Under the pieces are notes generated by a model. The model was given only the letters and a program-made list of their open reading frames with translations. It was not told where the DNA came from and ran no database searches. This document shows, piece after piece, positions 48,443-57,449 of a stretch of 64,000 bases of DNA. The DNA lies in the NCBI RefSeq assembly GCF_001729785.1, contig NZ_CP017183.1, positions 3,472,001 through 3,536,000 of the forward strand, written 5' to 3'. Within the stretch, counting starts at the first letter, position 1. Each line of letters starts with the position of its first letter. The DNA comes from Enterobacter hormaechei subsp. xiangfangensis (GTDB lineage Bacteria; Pseudomonadota; Gammaproteobacteria; Enterobacterales; Enterobacteriaceae). The position numbers were made by a program, and so were the translations under genes.

Positions 48443-49186
48443 ATGGAATATCCGCTTCTGGACAATACCGATCTACCGCTGGTGCTGCTTGGTGGCACCC
48501 TGTGTAACGCCCGGCTCTGGCAGCCCCTTATTGAAAGGCTGAACATCTCAGCGGTGCTGTGCATCACGCTGACGGGCGCAGAGTCCGCGCCGCAGGCGTC
48601 ACGGCGGTTATTAAAGGTTCTGCCGCCGCGCTTTCTGCTGGCGGGCTTTTCGCTCGGCGCGATTGTCGCGCTGCAAATGGCCGCCGACGCGCCAGAAAGA
48701 GTGAACGGGCTGACGCTGATTTCCGTTAATCCGTTGCCCGTTGCGCCAGACACCCTCGCTTCACGCCGGGAAGCGGTACACACCGCACAGGCGCGGGGTC
48801 TGGCCGACTGGCTGGTCTCCTCGCTGTGGCAGAGCTATGTCGCCCCGTCACGTCTGTCCGATCGGATCCTGCAAGAGACTATTTGCCGAATGGCGCAAGA
48901 GTGCGGCATTGAGACCTTTGCCGGGCAAACGGAAATGGCCATTCACCGGCAGGACAACCGGACTGCGTTTAACGCCCTCGCCTGCCCCACATTACTTCTA
49001 AACGGCGCGCAGGACGTTATCTGCACGCCTCATCATCATCAACTACTGGCAGCAGGCAATGCGAACGTGACCAGGCATACGGTGGAGGCTGGCGGGCATT
49101 TTATTCCGCTGGAAACCCCGGATGAGATCGCGCCGCTGCTGCGTCAGTGGATAACGGAGTGCATACAGTGCGCAAAAACAGTTTAA
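48443..49186 (+). CDS. Alpha/beta hydrolase
   Basis: This 247-residue hydrolase has the nucleophile elbow GFSLGAIVALQMA, an acid in LNGAQDVICTP and the catalytic His in VEAGGHFIPLETPDEIAPLL. The ATG 48443 follows GAGGG from the SDR end; a GTG at 48431 would overlap the SDR stop. It is likely to open a lactone or ester in the pathway. Confidence 0.85.
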   Translation: MEYPLLDNTDLPLVLLGGTLCNARLWQPLIERLNISAVLCITLTGAESAPQASRRLLKVLPPRFLLAGFSLGAIVALQMAADAPERVNGLTLISVNPLPVAPDTLASRREAVHTAQARGLADWLVSSLWQSYVAPSRLSDRILQETICRMAQECGIETFAGQTEMAIHRQDNRTAFNALACPTLLLNGAQDVICTPHHHQLLAAGNANVTRHTVEAGGHFIPLETPDEIAPLLRQWITECIQCAKTV

Positions 49187-49959
49187 AGACCGTATTTCTG
49201 GAAAATACCCCGATCGTTAACGGCTGGCTGGCAATCCCCTCCGGGTATAGCGCGGAAATTATGGGCCATCAGGGTTACGACGCCGTCACCGTCGATTTGC
49301 AGCACGGCATGATTGATTTTGCCAGCGCGTTGTCGATGCTACAGGCGCTATCGGCCACGCCTGCCGTGCCGCTGGTGCGGGTGGCAGATAACGATCCGGC
49401 GCAAATCATGCGCGTATTAGACGCAGGAGCCTACGGCGTAATCTGCCCGATGATCTCCAGCGCGGAACAGGCTCGCCGTTTTGTCGCGGCCTGTCGCTAT
49501 CCACCACTGGGGGTTCGCTCCTTTGGTCCGGCCAGAGGTCTACTCTATGGCGGCAGCGATTATCCACAGCACGCCAACGACGAGATCCTGACGCTGGCAA
49601 TGATCGAAACCCGCCAAGGGCTGGCGGATCTTGACGCCATCCTTGATACCGAAGGGCTGGACGGTGTGTTTATTGGCCCCAACGATCTCTCGCTGACGCT
49701 GACCGGCAGTGCCAGCGCCGAATCCCAACATCCCGAAATGCTTGCTGCTATTGAGCGGGTGATTCACTGCTGCCGCCAGCAGCAAAAGATTGCCGGTATT
49801 TTCTGCACTTCCGGCGCGGCCGCGGCAGCGCGTATTGCTCAGGGTTTCCAGTTTGTTACCCCTGCAAACGACGTTATGCAGCTGGGTCGCGCCTCACGTG
49901 AAGCCATTGCCCTCGCCCGCGGCAACGCCATCCCTACCACCGGTGCATCCGGTTATTAA
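49168..49959 (+). CDS. HpcH/HpaI family aldolase
   Basis: This 263-residue class II aldolase has NGWLAIPSGYSAEIMGHQGY, VTVDLQHGMIDFASALSML, VLDAGAYGVICPMISSAEQA, GVRSFGPARGL and GVFIGPNDLSLTLTGS, with metal and substrate residues (Glu in AMIETRQGL, Asp in PNDLS). Such enzymes split 4-hydroxy-2-oxo acids to pyruvate or a related keto acid and an aldehyde. GTG 49168 is preferred (GGAG upstream) and overlaps the hydrolase end; other in-frame GTGs lie at 49147 and 49159. Confidence 0.87.
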   Translation: MRKNSLKTVFLENTPIVNGWLAIPSGYSAEIMGHQGYDAVTVDLQHGMIDFASALSMLQALSATPAVPLVRVADNDPAQIMRVLDAGAYGVICPMISSAEQARRFVAACRYPPLGVRSFGPARGLLYGGSDYPQHANDEILTLAMIETRQGLADLDAILDTEGLDGVFIGPNDLSLTLTGSASAESQHPEMLAAIERVIHCCRQQQKIAGIFCTSGAAAAARIAQGFQFVTPANDVMQLGRASREAIALARGNAIPTTGASGY

Positions 49960-49970
49960 AAGGAGAAATG

Positions 49971-51146
49971 ATGAAAACTATCCATCTTACCCAGAGCCAG
50001 GCACGAACACGGTTAATCGCCCCCGACGATATGGTCTCCTGCAATCTTGCTTTTATTGATTGCAAGCTGCCCGGCTCGCATCTCAAACAAAACTATTCCT
50101 TCATCGGCCCGGGTGTAACCCAGTCCAGCGAGCAGGTCGTCAATATTCCCGAGCCGCACGGCTTTAACATTGGCGCGGCGGCTATGCCAAAAGGGGTGAC
50201 AAATAACCTGCATCTGCATTTCACCGCAGAAGTGTTCCTGATCCATGAAGGGACGTGGCGTTTTCGCTGGGGCGCCAACGGCGAGCATGAAGCTGAATTT
50301 AGCGCGCCCACCATCCTCTCAATACCGACCTGGATCTTCCGCGGTTTCACCAACGTCAGTAAAGAAGATACCTGCGGCATGGTATTTACCGTGCTCGGCG
50401 GGGACAACACGGGCGGCATCATCTGGCACCCATCAGTGCTGGCGGCTGCCAGCGAATACGGTATGTATCTCAGCAAGGATAATATGCTGATTGCGCAGGA
50501 GCCAGGTGAACCAACGCCCGATCCCGCCGCGCTGCTGACGCCGCTGTCAGAGCAATATATTGCCAGTCTGCGTGACTACAGCGTTGAGGAGATGCGCCAG
50601 CGTGCGGTAACCGGCGATGACCGCCGCTGGTCAGCACAGGGACTGCTGGATTCGGTGCTGCCGGGACACGGCGGCGAAATTGCGCCGGTTATCGGTTTCG
50701 GCATTTCACAGGATCGGGATTCCGCTCCCGCTATCCTGAGCCCGCACGGTTTTTCCGTCGAATGGTTGCGTCTTGCTGACGACCACATTGTCGGTCGCCA
50801 TCTCTGCCCGGATATTCAGGTGATCATGGTCTTTAAAGGCCAGCTGGAGGTGACCTGGAACGAGGCGGGTAAGGAAGTCAGCATTATCGCCCCGGAACGT
50901 TCGGTGATCTCCATTCCGGCAAACAGCTGGCGCCGCTACCGCGCGGTTGATGGCAATGTGGAGTTTATTCTGACGACCCGGGGCGATCAGCGTAAGCGCC
51001 TCTACTGGGACGAGGCGATTCTGCACGAGGCGAGAGAACACAATCGCTGTATCGATCCTGATGGCTACGTGGCGGATGCCGACATCCTGCCAGCCACGGC
51101 CCGTCGGGCCGGTGCGATACTGGCAAAATGGCAGGCGGAGGCCTGA
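49971..51146 (+). CDS. Two-cupin domain protein
   Basis: This 391-residue bicupin contains GVTNNLHLHFTAEVFLIHEG in the first barrel (metal-type His/Glu ligands) and HLCPDIQVIMVFKGQLEVTW in the second, whose ligands are mostly lost. Cupins of this size include ring-cleavage dioxygenases and sugar or acid isomerases; which applies cannot be decided. ATG 49971 has GGAG at 5 bp; ATG 49968 lies too close to it. It is the last gene of the rightward catabolic operon. Confidence 0.75.
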   Translation: MKTIHLTQSQARTRLIAPDDMVSCNLAFIDCKLPGSHLKQNYSFIGPGVTQSSEQVVNIPEPHGFNIGAAAMPKGVTNNLHLHFTAEVFLIHEGTWRFRWGANGEHEAEFSAPTILSIPTWIFRGFTNVSKEDTCGMVFTVLGGDNTGGIIWHPSVLAAASEYGMYLSKDNMLIAQEPGEPTPDPAALLTPLSEQYIASLRDYSVEEMRQRAVTGDDRRWSAQGLLDSVLPGHGGEIAPVIGFGISQDRDSAPAILSPHGFSVEWLRLADDHIVGRHLCPDIQVIMVFKGQLEVTWNEAGKEVSIIAPERSVISIPANSWRRYRAVDGNVEFILTTRGDQRKRLYWDEAILHEAREHNRCIDPDGYVADADILPATARRAGAILAKWQAEA

Positions 51147-51173
51147 CTGGGCTTGTGCTCGTCATCACGATAC

Positions 51174-51197
51174 TGGCGCAGATTGATCACTGCGCCA
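51174..51197. terminator. Hairpin between converging catabolic and regulatory genes
   Basis: A perfect 8-bp stem TGGCGCAG/CTGCGCCA with an 8-nt loop lies between the converging bicupin and RsbW-like genes. There is no strong T-run, so it is a weak terminator candidate. Confidence 0.45.
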
Positions 51198-51246
51198 TTG
51201 TGAATACCCACATACAGCCCTGATCGGACCTTCTTAAACGTCACAA

Positions 51247-51672
51247 TTATCCGACCATCCTCTTCTCCAGAACGGTGATATTTTTCCCTGCAATATTTTC
51301 TACCGTGAAATTATCCACATACAACAAAATGAGTTTCAGTCCTCTGCCGCTTTCAGCCAAAAGAGAGGCATCGAACGTCGCGTCGTCACGCACCGCCGCG
51401 AGACGTTCAGCGGGAAATTTATCGCCATCGTCCGTAAAACGCAGCGCCGCGTCCGAGACGGTAACGATGAACTCCACGGTGAAGCAACGTTCCGGATCCT
51501 CATGTAGCGCATGACGAATAATGTTGGTAGCCGTTTCACAGGCGGCGAGATCGAGCGCAAAGCGCCAGTCATCGCTAACGGACAGCGAAGCCATCTGACG
51601 CTCAAGCCATGCCGCAAGCGGCGAGACGGAGGTTAACGTGGCGGGAAAAGTAATGTCGTTAGCCACAGTCAA
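51247..51672 (-). CDS. Anti-sigma-type serine kinase (RsbW/SpoIIAB-like)
   Basis: This 141-residue GHKL ATPase has an N box (LAACETATNIIRHAL), a G1-like RFTDDGDKFP and a G2-like AESGRGLKLILLYVD. Such kinases phosphorylate STAS proteins and, when free, bind and block a target. It is encoded 1 bp after the STAS gene and in the same operon as a SpoIIE phosphatase, so it completes a partner-switching set. No dedicated sigma factor lies nearby. Confidence 0.85.
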   Translation of the reverse strand: MTVANDITFPATLTSVSPLAAWLERQMASLSVSDDWRFALDLAACETATNIIRHALHEDPERCFTVEFIVTVSDAALRFTDDGDKFPAERLAAVRDDATFDASLLAESGRGLKLILLYVDNFTVENIAGKNITVLEKRMVG

Positions 51673-51673
51673 C

Positions 51674-52012
51674 TCACTGATTTAGATGCGAAAGTGCCGT
51701 AGCGCGATCCGGGCAAATGCGAAATATGCGATCCATACGGGTCAGGGTGAACATGTTGCGTATACCGGGGTTCAGCGCACACAGCATCATTTCACCTTTA
51801 CCATTCATCATCTTCAGCAGGGAAACCAGTGCGCCAAGGCCGCTGCTGTCGATAAAATCGATTTTGCTGAAATCGACTATCAGGGCTTTACGATCCACCC
51901 CAATCTCCCGGGCAATAGCTTCCTTAAATACCGCCGCCACCGAGGCGTCCAGTCGGCGCACCGAAGGCGTCATAATGTTTACGTCGTCCAGTCGGTCTGT
52001 ATCAATGTTCAT
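51674..52012 (-). CDS. STAS-domain anti-anti-sigma protein
   Basis: This 112-residue STAS protein has the phosphorylation loop LIVDFSKIDFIDSSGLGALV, with candidate serines at about residues 56-57. It starts 11 nt inside the REC-SpoIIE gene and is directly followed by the kinase gene. In partner switching the kinase phosphorylates this Ser, and the SpoIIE-type phosphatase removes the phosphate. Confidence 0.88.
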   Translation of the reverse strand: MNIDTDRLDDVNIMTPSVRRLDASVAAVFKEAIAREIGVDRKALIVDFSKIDFIDSSGLGALVSLLKMMNGKGEMMLCALNPGIRNMFTLTRMDRIFRICPDRATALSHLNQ

Positions 52013-53216
52013 CGTTTACTCCTGTACGCTCAATCACTAATAAGGAAACATCGTCCGCCATGGCCTGCTGTTCACGGTATTTTCCGCTGCGCCAGCGTAT
52101 AAGATGCTGCGCAAACTGCGGTAAGAGCCGTTCCAGTGCGAGCGTGGCGTCATCCTGAAGCCGACGCTGCAAACGAGCCTGACCAAACTGTTCGTTGTCA
52201 GGATTTTCACACTCGGTGATGCCATCGCTAAACAGGCAGAGGCGCTCACCCGGCGCCAGCGAGAAGCTTACGTCTGACCAGCTGAGATCCGGCATCAATC
52301 CTACCGGCGCGCCGCCTTCACCGACCGTCCTGACCTCGCCGCCAGGGTTCACAATGAACGGCGTAGGATGCCCGGCCTGGCAAAGCTTGCCTTCACCTGT
52401 TGTCAGGTCGATAACACCGTAAATCATGGTGAAATAACTCATTATCTCAACCTCTTCGCTGCAAAAGCGACCATTCAGGATCCGAACGACTTCCGCAGGG
52501 GAGGCAACGTCGCTATCGTCTGCAAACAGAAAACGCTCTACCGCCCTGCCATGCAGAAACTGACGGGCCACGGCAAGTGACATCATCGCCGCACCAACGC
52601 CGTGCCCCGACACATCTACACAGTAGAATCCCAGGTGATTGTCCAGCGGGAAGACATTGAAAATATCGCCGGACACCCAGGCTGACGGCAAAAAAATCCA
52701 GTCTGCAAAGTAATCCCGGTAACGCAACTGATGCGCAGGCAGAACCGACTGCTGGATCCGCGCCGCCACTTCAAGGTCTTGCTCTATCTGCCTTAACGCC
52801 TCACTGAGGCGTGCATTACGCGTAGCAAGCGTGGCCTCAAGGGACAGAACCCGTGCCCCCGCGTGCAATCGCGCCCGCAGCTCACTCTGCTCGACCGGCT
52901 TGTTGAGAAAATCATCCGCACCGGCGTCAAACCCCACCGTCAGATCGCCCGGCTCTTCGCGTGCGGTAAGCAAAATTAAATAAACATAATGTCCGAACTG
53001 ACGGCTGCGAACCTCCCGGCACAACGTCAGGCCATCCATTTCCGGCATATCCCAGTCGCTGATCACCAGGCTGACTGGCTGGTTTTCGAGGATCTCAAGC
53101 GCGGCAACGCCGTTCTCCGCCTCGTAGACGGTATACCCCCACTGCGTCAGCATTCGGCTAAGCAGGCGACGATAAACCAGTGAGTCTTCAACTATCAGGA
53201 CGTGCTGTGACAACAT
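52002..53216 (-). CDS. Response regulator with SpoIIE-type PP2C phosphatase
   Basis: This 404-residue protein has an N-terminal receiver domain (QHVLIVEDSLVYRRLLSRML, phospho-acceptor Asp about 54 in VISDWDMPEMDG, Lys in DDFLNKPVEQ). A short coiled linker (ARNARLSEALRQIEQDLEVA type) follows. The C-terminal phosphatase has WVSGDIFNVFPLD, YCVDVSGHGVGAAMMSLAV, CLFSDGITECEN and MADDVSLLVI, with metal-binding Asp residues. It resembles RssB-like or HsbR-like REC-PP2C proteins. It should act on the adjacent STAS protein when the receiver is phosphorylated, perhaps by the hybrid kinase encoded at the right end. Confidence 0.9.
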   Translation of the reverse strand: MLSQHVLIVEDSLVYRRLLSRMLTQWGYTVYEAENGVAALEILENQPVSLVISDWDMPEMDGLTLCREVRSRQFGHYVYLILLTAREEPGDLTVGFDAGADDFLNKPVEQSELRARLHAGARVLSLEATLATRNARLSEALRQIEQDLEVAARIQQSVLPAHQLRYRDYFADWIFLPSAWVSGDIFNVFPLDNHLGFYCVDVSGHGVGAAMMSLAVARQFLHGRAVERFLFADDSDVASPAEVVRILNGRFCSEEVEIMSYFTMIYGVIDLTTGEGKLCQAGHPTPFIVNPGGEVRTVGEGGAPVGLMPDLSWSDVSFSLAPGERLCLFSDGITECENPDNEQFGQARLQRRLQDDATLALERLLPQFAQHLIRWRSGKYREQQAMADDVSLLVIERTGVNDEH

Positions 53217-53224
53217 ACGCCCTC

Positions 53225-54124
53225 CTAAAGCGGTAAGAACCAGATGACGCTGACGGTGCCTTCCCGGAATTTACCGCTGCCGCTCTGGTGACCGGGGTAA
53301 CGGGTGCCGGAGTAGTTAGCATACTGAACAGAGAATGAACCTGGCGTATAACCCGCATAGCCAAAACTATAGCTGTAGTCGCCGTTCCAGGGCTGTTGCT
53401 GGCTGCTGTCCGGAAACCAGAACGCCGTGGCGCGCACGAAGAAGTGCTGCTTAAAGGTATAACCACACCCGCCCAATACCACGTTCTTGTTTTTGCGGAT
53501 ATCGTTGCTGTCCAGATCGTAATAACGCGGAACCCAGCTGTAGCCCATCTGGCAAATGATAGAGTCGCCTTTGTTAATCAGGAGCGTATTCTCTATCGGT
53601 TTCGGCAGTGAAAATTTATACGCCAGCGTCACGGCCCCCTGCTCAAAATAGGTGTGGCGACGGTTTCCTGACGTCCAGAAGCGGTTATCCCCGTAATTGC
53701 TGTACACCAGGCTGAAAGTGTTGGCATGCCAGTCATCATAGCCAAAACTGTAACGAAAATCGGCCGTGTAGCGGCTGGTGTCCGTCACCGGCAAACGCGA
53801 TGTCACGTTCGCAAACCAGTAACTGTAGGGTGAGTATTGCAGGCTGAGATTAAGCGTCTGGTTGTATTTACGTTTCTGCTCTGCGGTGTCCGAGCTGTTA
53901 GGGATAGTCATCCACTGCTCTTTTAGTCCCGAACTAAAGCTCAGCGCGCCAGAGAAGACGTCTTCATTACCGGAGAACAGGCGACCCCAGCGGCTGGTGA
54001 ACACGCCAGCCTGCACCGGCTCGCCGTTCTTGTCACGTAGTGAATCCGCATCGTCCTTCGGCGCCGACTCTGCGCCAGTGGCAACGCACAGCAGTGCGCA
54101 GGTCAGCAAAAATTTATCCCGCAT
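53225..54124 (-). CDS. Probable outer-membrane beta-barrel protein
   Basis: This 299-residue protein has an N-terminal signal peptide (MRDKFLLTCALLCVATGAES). A mature part of alternating aromatic strands follows (LNLSLQYSPYSYWFANVTSR, RYTADFRYSFGYDDWHANTF, SFSVQYANYSGTRY), ending in WFLPL, a beta-barrel-like C-terminus. I do not recognise a named family. The position between OpgC-like and regulatory genes and opposite a GT2 synthase suggests a role in polymer export, but this is inference. Confidence 0.7.
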   Translation of the reverse strand: MRDKFLLTCALLCVATGAESAPKDDADSLRDKNGEPVQAGVFTSRWGRLFSGNEDVFSGALSFSSGLKEQWMTIPNSSDTAEQKRKYNQTLNLSLQYSPYSYWFANVTSRLPVTDTSRYTADFRYSFGYDDWHANTFSLVYSNYGDNRFWTSGNRRHTYFEQGAVTLAYKFSLPKPIENTLLINKGDSIICQMGYSWVPRYYDLDSNDIRKNKNVVLGGCGYTFKQHFFVRATAFWFPDSSQQQPWNGDYSYSFGYAGYTPGSFSVQYANYSGTRYPGHQSGSGKFREGTVSVIWFLPL

Positions 54125-54134
54125 CAGCCCTTCC

Positions 54135-55352
54135 TTAGTTAGGTATCCAGCGCGCGGCGACGTTATATTTCGCCATCAGCCACAGCACGCCCAGCGCCGC
54201 AGCGTGAATGAAGGTGTTCACTATCCAGTCCTGGCGCCACAGATCGAACGTGACGAACTGGCTTACCAGAAATACGACGTAGACATGCAAAATAAAGGTA
54301 TAAAGCGAATGTTGACCCAGCGGAATAAGAAACCAGCCTGCGAGGCGATACAGGGGCAGCCAGCACCAGGTCAGCACCAAATAGACGGTCACCATCAGAC
54401 AGATATCGTTAAGTACCCTGACGGGCCCAAGGCCATTTTTTGCCGCCCAGGTATGATAAAAAGCGTTGAAGTCCTCCGGCGAGAGGCTGTGCATTAGCAG
54501 TGCGGGCGGCATAAACGGGTTGGTATGGTTCTGGGCGATAAAGCCAAGAAGCAGCGCAATTATCACCAGCGCCACGAGCACGACCTTACCGGCGGGCGTA
54601 CGGGCAAAAGAGATCAAATCCTCTTTGTACCAACCGCTGCACATACCCAGCACGAAAATAAACTGCCAGGCCAGCAGCGGAAACGCGAATTCAAACTGAG
54701 ACGGCGTAGCGCGTACCGGCCACATCTGCCAGCCGCCGTAGACGAGCAACGATAAACCCAGCAGCCAGTAGACGTATCCTTTCTGGAGCATCCCCAAAAA
54801 CAGGGGGCTTAACAGCAGAAGAAAAATATAGAGCCCAAGGATTTGCGTTTGATGAGGGCCAATTTGCAGGTAGAGGACAATGTTAAACCAGGTTTCTTTA
54901 ATTTGCGGCGTCACCGGATACAGTGACCAGGTTGTACCTGAGTAACGATCGGTAAAATGGGTCACCTCAAAGACGTTAATAAACGGCAGATATCCTAACA
55001 GTAAAAATGAAAGAATAATGATGATATTTATCCGATATATTTTCCATGCACGCAGATAAAGCCCCCAGGATATAGTCAACAATACTGCTTTTTGCAATCT
55101 TACACGGTTTAACATTCCCAGCATAAATCCTGAAAGGATCACAAAACCCTCAGCGCCGGTGACCAGACCAAACCTTTCCCAGGTAAATATATTAAATATC
55201 GACATCACTTCCGTGTGCGCCACCACCATCATCACTAAGGCGATACCGCGCATAAAATCAATACGTAAATCACGTTTATCCGACGCGATGTAACGCCATG
55301 TCGTTGGTTTTTCAACGTCTTTATTTATAAGCACAGGCGCAATCTGGCTCAT
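54135..55352 (-). CDS. OpgC-like acyltransferase membrane protein
   Basis: This 405-residue protein has about 10 TM helices and the acyltransferase-3/OpgC start LRIDFMRGIALVMMVVAHTE, then LVTGAEGFVILSGFMLGMLN. OpgC adds succinyl groups to periplasmic glucans. Here it lies 10 bp before the beta-barrel gene and opposite a cellulose-synthase-like GT2 gene, so its acceptor is probably the polymer made by that cluster. It is first in a five-gene leftward operon. Confidence 0.88.
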   Translation of the reverse strand: MSQIAPVLINKDVEKPTTWRYIASDKRDLRIDFMRGIALVMMVVAHTEVMSIFNIFTWERFGLVTGAEGFVILSGFMLGMLNRVRLQKAVLLTISWGLYLRAWKIYRINIIIILSFLLLGYLPFINVFEVTHFTDRYSGTTWSLYPVTPQIKETWFNIVLYLQIGPHQTQILGLYIFLLLLSPLFLGMLQKGYVYWLLGLSLLVYGGWQMWPVRATPSQFEFAFPLLAWQFIFVLGMCSGWYKEDLISFARTPAGKVVLVALVIIALLLGFIAQNHTNPFMPPALLMHSLSPEDFNAFYHTWAAKNGLGPVRVLNDICLMVTVYLVLTWCWLPLYRLAGWFLIPLGQHSLYTFILHVYVVFLVSQFVTFDLWRQDWIVNTFIHAAALGVLWLMAKYNVAARWIPN

Positions 55353-55634
55353 GGGGCGTCGCGTTCTCCATGCTAAAAAGTTTCTTGTATTTTATTTAGA
55401 TAGCGTAAACAAAAGCATCTGGCAATTTTTGATAACGCTTCAAATATTATTAAGCGTAGTTAACAGTTATTTTAGCGCGTGTAAACAATCGAGTTTTAAC
55501 CTCTCTGGAATTATTTCCTCCGCCATCTACACTTACTTTACTTTTTGTTTACGGACGTTATTTTCCGTTTTGCGCTCCCTGTCAGTAACGGGTCTGTAAT
55601 TAATAACTATCGTGGAAACAGGATATCCTTCTCT
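55353..55634. promoter_or_regulatory. Divergent promoter region of the glucan gene cluster
   Basis: This AT-rich 282-bp intergenic region separates the leftward OpgC-like and the rightward GT2 operons. No gene is supported. Sites could not be assigned with confidence. Confidence 0.5.
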
Positions 55635-57449
55635 ATGGATTTTTATTTTACCCGTTTTGAACATCGCCAGCCGCCTGAACCGCTTAAGACACCGCGATGG
55701 GTCATGTTAACATGGCAGGTATTGGCGGTTGCCTCGCTGATTTTAGGCGCTAATTATATTTACTGGCGCTGGACAGCTTCCTTAAATACCGACGCGCTGT
55801 GGTATGCCATTCCATTGGTGCTGGCTGAAACCCTGGCCTGGATCGGCACAGTGCTATTCACCATAAACCTGTGGAAAGAAGACGATCCGCCGCAAAATCC
55901 GCCCCCGATTGAGATCAATGATTGCCTGCGCTCCGAAGACGCGGAAGCCTCAAGACCCATCAAGGTCGATCTTTTTATCGCAACCTATTCAGAAGATGTT
56001 GAGCTGGTCAGGCTTTCAATTCGGGACGCCATGAAGATGGATTACCCCGGCCCGCTGGACTACAAGGTGCACGTGCTCGATGATGGCCGGCGTCCGGAGA
56101 TGAAAGCCGTCTGCGATCAGGAAGGCGCAAACTACATCTCCCGCCAGACCAATATTGGCTTTAAGGCCGGTAACTTGCGAAACGGACTTGAGCAAACCGA
56201 CGGTGATTTCCTGATCATTTGCGATGCCGATACCCGGGTCTTCCCCACTCTGCTCAGCCACACGCTGGGCTACTTTCGTGACCCTGACGTGGCCTGGGTT
56301 CAGACACCGCAGTGGTTCTTCGACCTGCCGGAGGGGGAAAACCTCGCGCGCTGGCTTGGGCGAAAAGCGGGCAAAACGGGATACGGGCTGGGATGGCTCG
56401 CCCAGAAGTTCATCGGGCCAGTAACCATCGGCCGCGATCCCTTTTTTAACGATCCGCGCATGTTTTATGACGTCATTCTGCGACGGCGAAACTGGGCCAA
56501 CGCCGCCTTCTGCTGCGGTGCGGCCTCTGTACACAGGCGCGAAGCGGTAATGCAGGCAGCGCTGCGCAGCTACGTCTGGACGATAGAAGAAGAGATCGAT
56601 CGCCACACGCGGGACATTCGCGATCCCGTCATGCGTGAAACCCTTCAGGACGCCATGCGTCCCCACGTGGCCTTCGACACGGAACTCACGCCCTATAAAT
56701 TTCACGTTTCAGAAGATATTTATACCTCCATCCTGCTCCACGGCGATGCCGCCCGCCGCTGGCGCTCGGTAATGCACCCGCGGATCGAATCGAAAATGCT
56801 CTCACCGCAGGATATGCTGACGTGGATGATCCAGCGCTTCAAATATGCCGCGGGTTCACTGGATATTCTGTTCCATGACAATATTTTCAGCCGCCGCCGT
56901 TTTAAGCTCTCTTTGCCGCAAACGCTGATGTACGCCACCACCTTCTGGTCCTATCTGGCCTGCGTGTGGAACACTGTTTTCCTGATATCGCCCATTGTTT
57001 ACCTGTTTACCGGCATTCCGCCTGTATCAGCCTGGTCTGAACCCTTTTATCTTCATTTTTTGCCCTTTTTTATTGTTTCGGAGCTGGCGTTTATGTTCGG
57101 CACCTGGGGAATATCAGCCTGGGATGGCAGAGCATCGTATCTCTCATTCTTCTCCATGAATTTGCGCGCGCTCAACACAGTCCTGCGCGGAGAGCAGATC
57201 AAATTCCACGTTACCCCCAAAGAGAGGCAGACGGGACGGTTTCTATACCTGGTGAAACCGCAAATCGCCATCGTCGTGCTCACGCTGGCGGGGCTGATTT
57301 GGGGCGGTATTCAGGTTGCACGTGGGCAGGTTGACGATCCGTCCGGCTACGTTATCAATATCTTCTGGGGTGCAGTCAACATTGCCGCCATGCTGCCGCT
57401 GATCTTCGCCGCCATGTGGACTCCGGCTGAAGAAGAGGTGAGCGAATGA
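55635..57449 (+). CDS. Cellulose-synthase-like glycosyltransferase family 2
   Basis: This 604-residue membrane GT2 has two N-terminal TM helices, then a cytosolic catalytic domain (VDLFIATYSEDVELVRLSIR, YKVHVLDDGRRPEMKAVCDQ, FLIICDADTRVFPTLLSH with DxD). The acceptor and gating region includes YKFHVSEDIYTSILLHG and WMIQRFKYAAGS (QxxRW-like). A C-terminal group of about five TM helices follows. It is BcsA-like but lacks the C-terminal PilZ domain, so direct cyclic-di-GMP activation is not expected. ATG 55635 (MDFYFTRFEHR) is chosen; a frame opening at 55545 adds an unsupported tail. The stop overlaps the next start as ATGA. Confidence 0.88.
   Translation: MDFYFTRFEHRQPPEPLKTPRWVMLTWQVLAVASLILGANYIYWRWTASLNTDALWYAIPLVLAETLAWIGTVLFTINLWKEDDPPQNPPPIEINDCLRSEDAEASRPIKVDLFIATYSEDVELVRLSIRDAMKMDYPGPLDYKVHVLDDGRRPEMKAVCDQEGANYISRQTNIGFKAGNLRNGLEQTDGDFLIICDADTRVFPTLLSHTLGYFRDPDVAWVQTPQWFFDLPEGENLARWLGRKAGKTGYGLGWLAQKFIGPVTIGRDPFFNDPRMFYDVILRRRNWANAAFCCGAASVHRREAVMQAALRSYVWTIEEEIDRHTRDIRDPVMRETLQDAMRPHVAFDTELTPYKFHVSEDIYTSILLHGDAARRWRSVMHPRIESKMLSPQDMLTWMIQRFKYAAGSLDILFHDNIFSRRRFKLSLPQTLMYATTFWSYLACVWNTVFLISPIVYLFTGIPPVSAWSEPFYLHFLPFFIVSELAFMFGTWGISAWDGRASYLSFFSMNLRALNTVLRGEQIKFHVTPKERQTGRFLYLVKPQIAIVVLTLAGLIWGGIQVARGQVDDPSGYVINIFWGAVNIAAMLPLIFAAMWTPAEEEVSE

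Noticed and set aside
55635..57449. True BcsA cellulose synthase of a bcs operon
   Set aside because: It lacks the PilZ domain and the bcsB/bcsC/bcsZ neighbours, and it is much shorter than BcsA.
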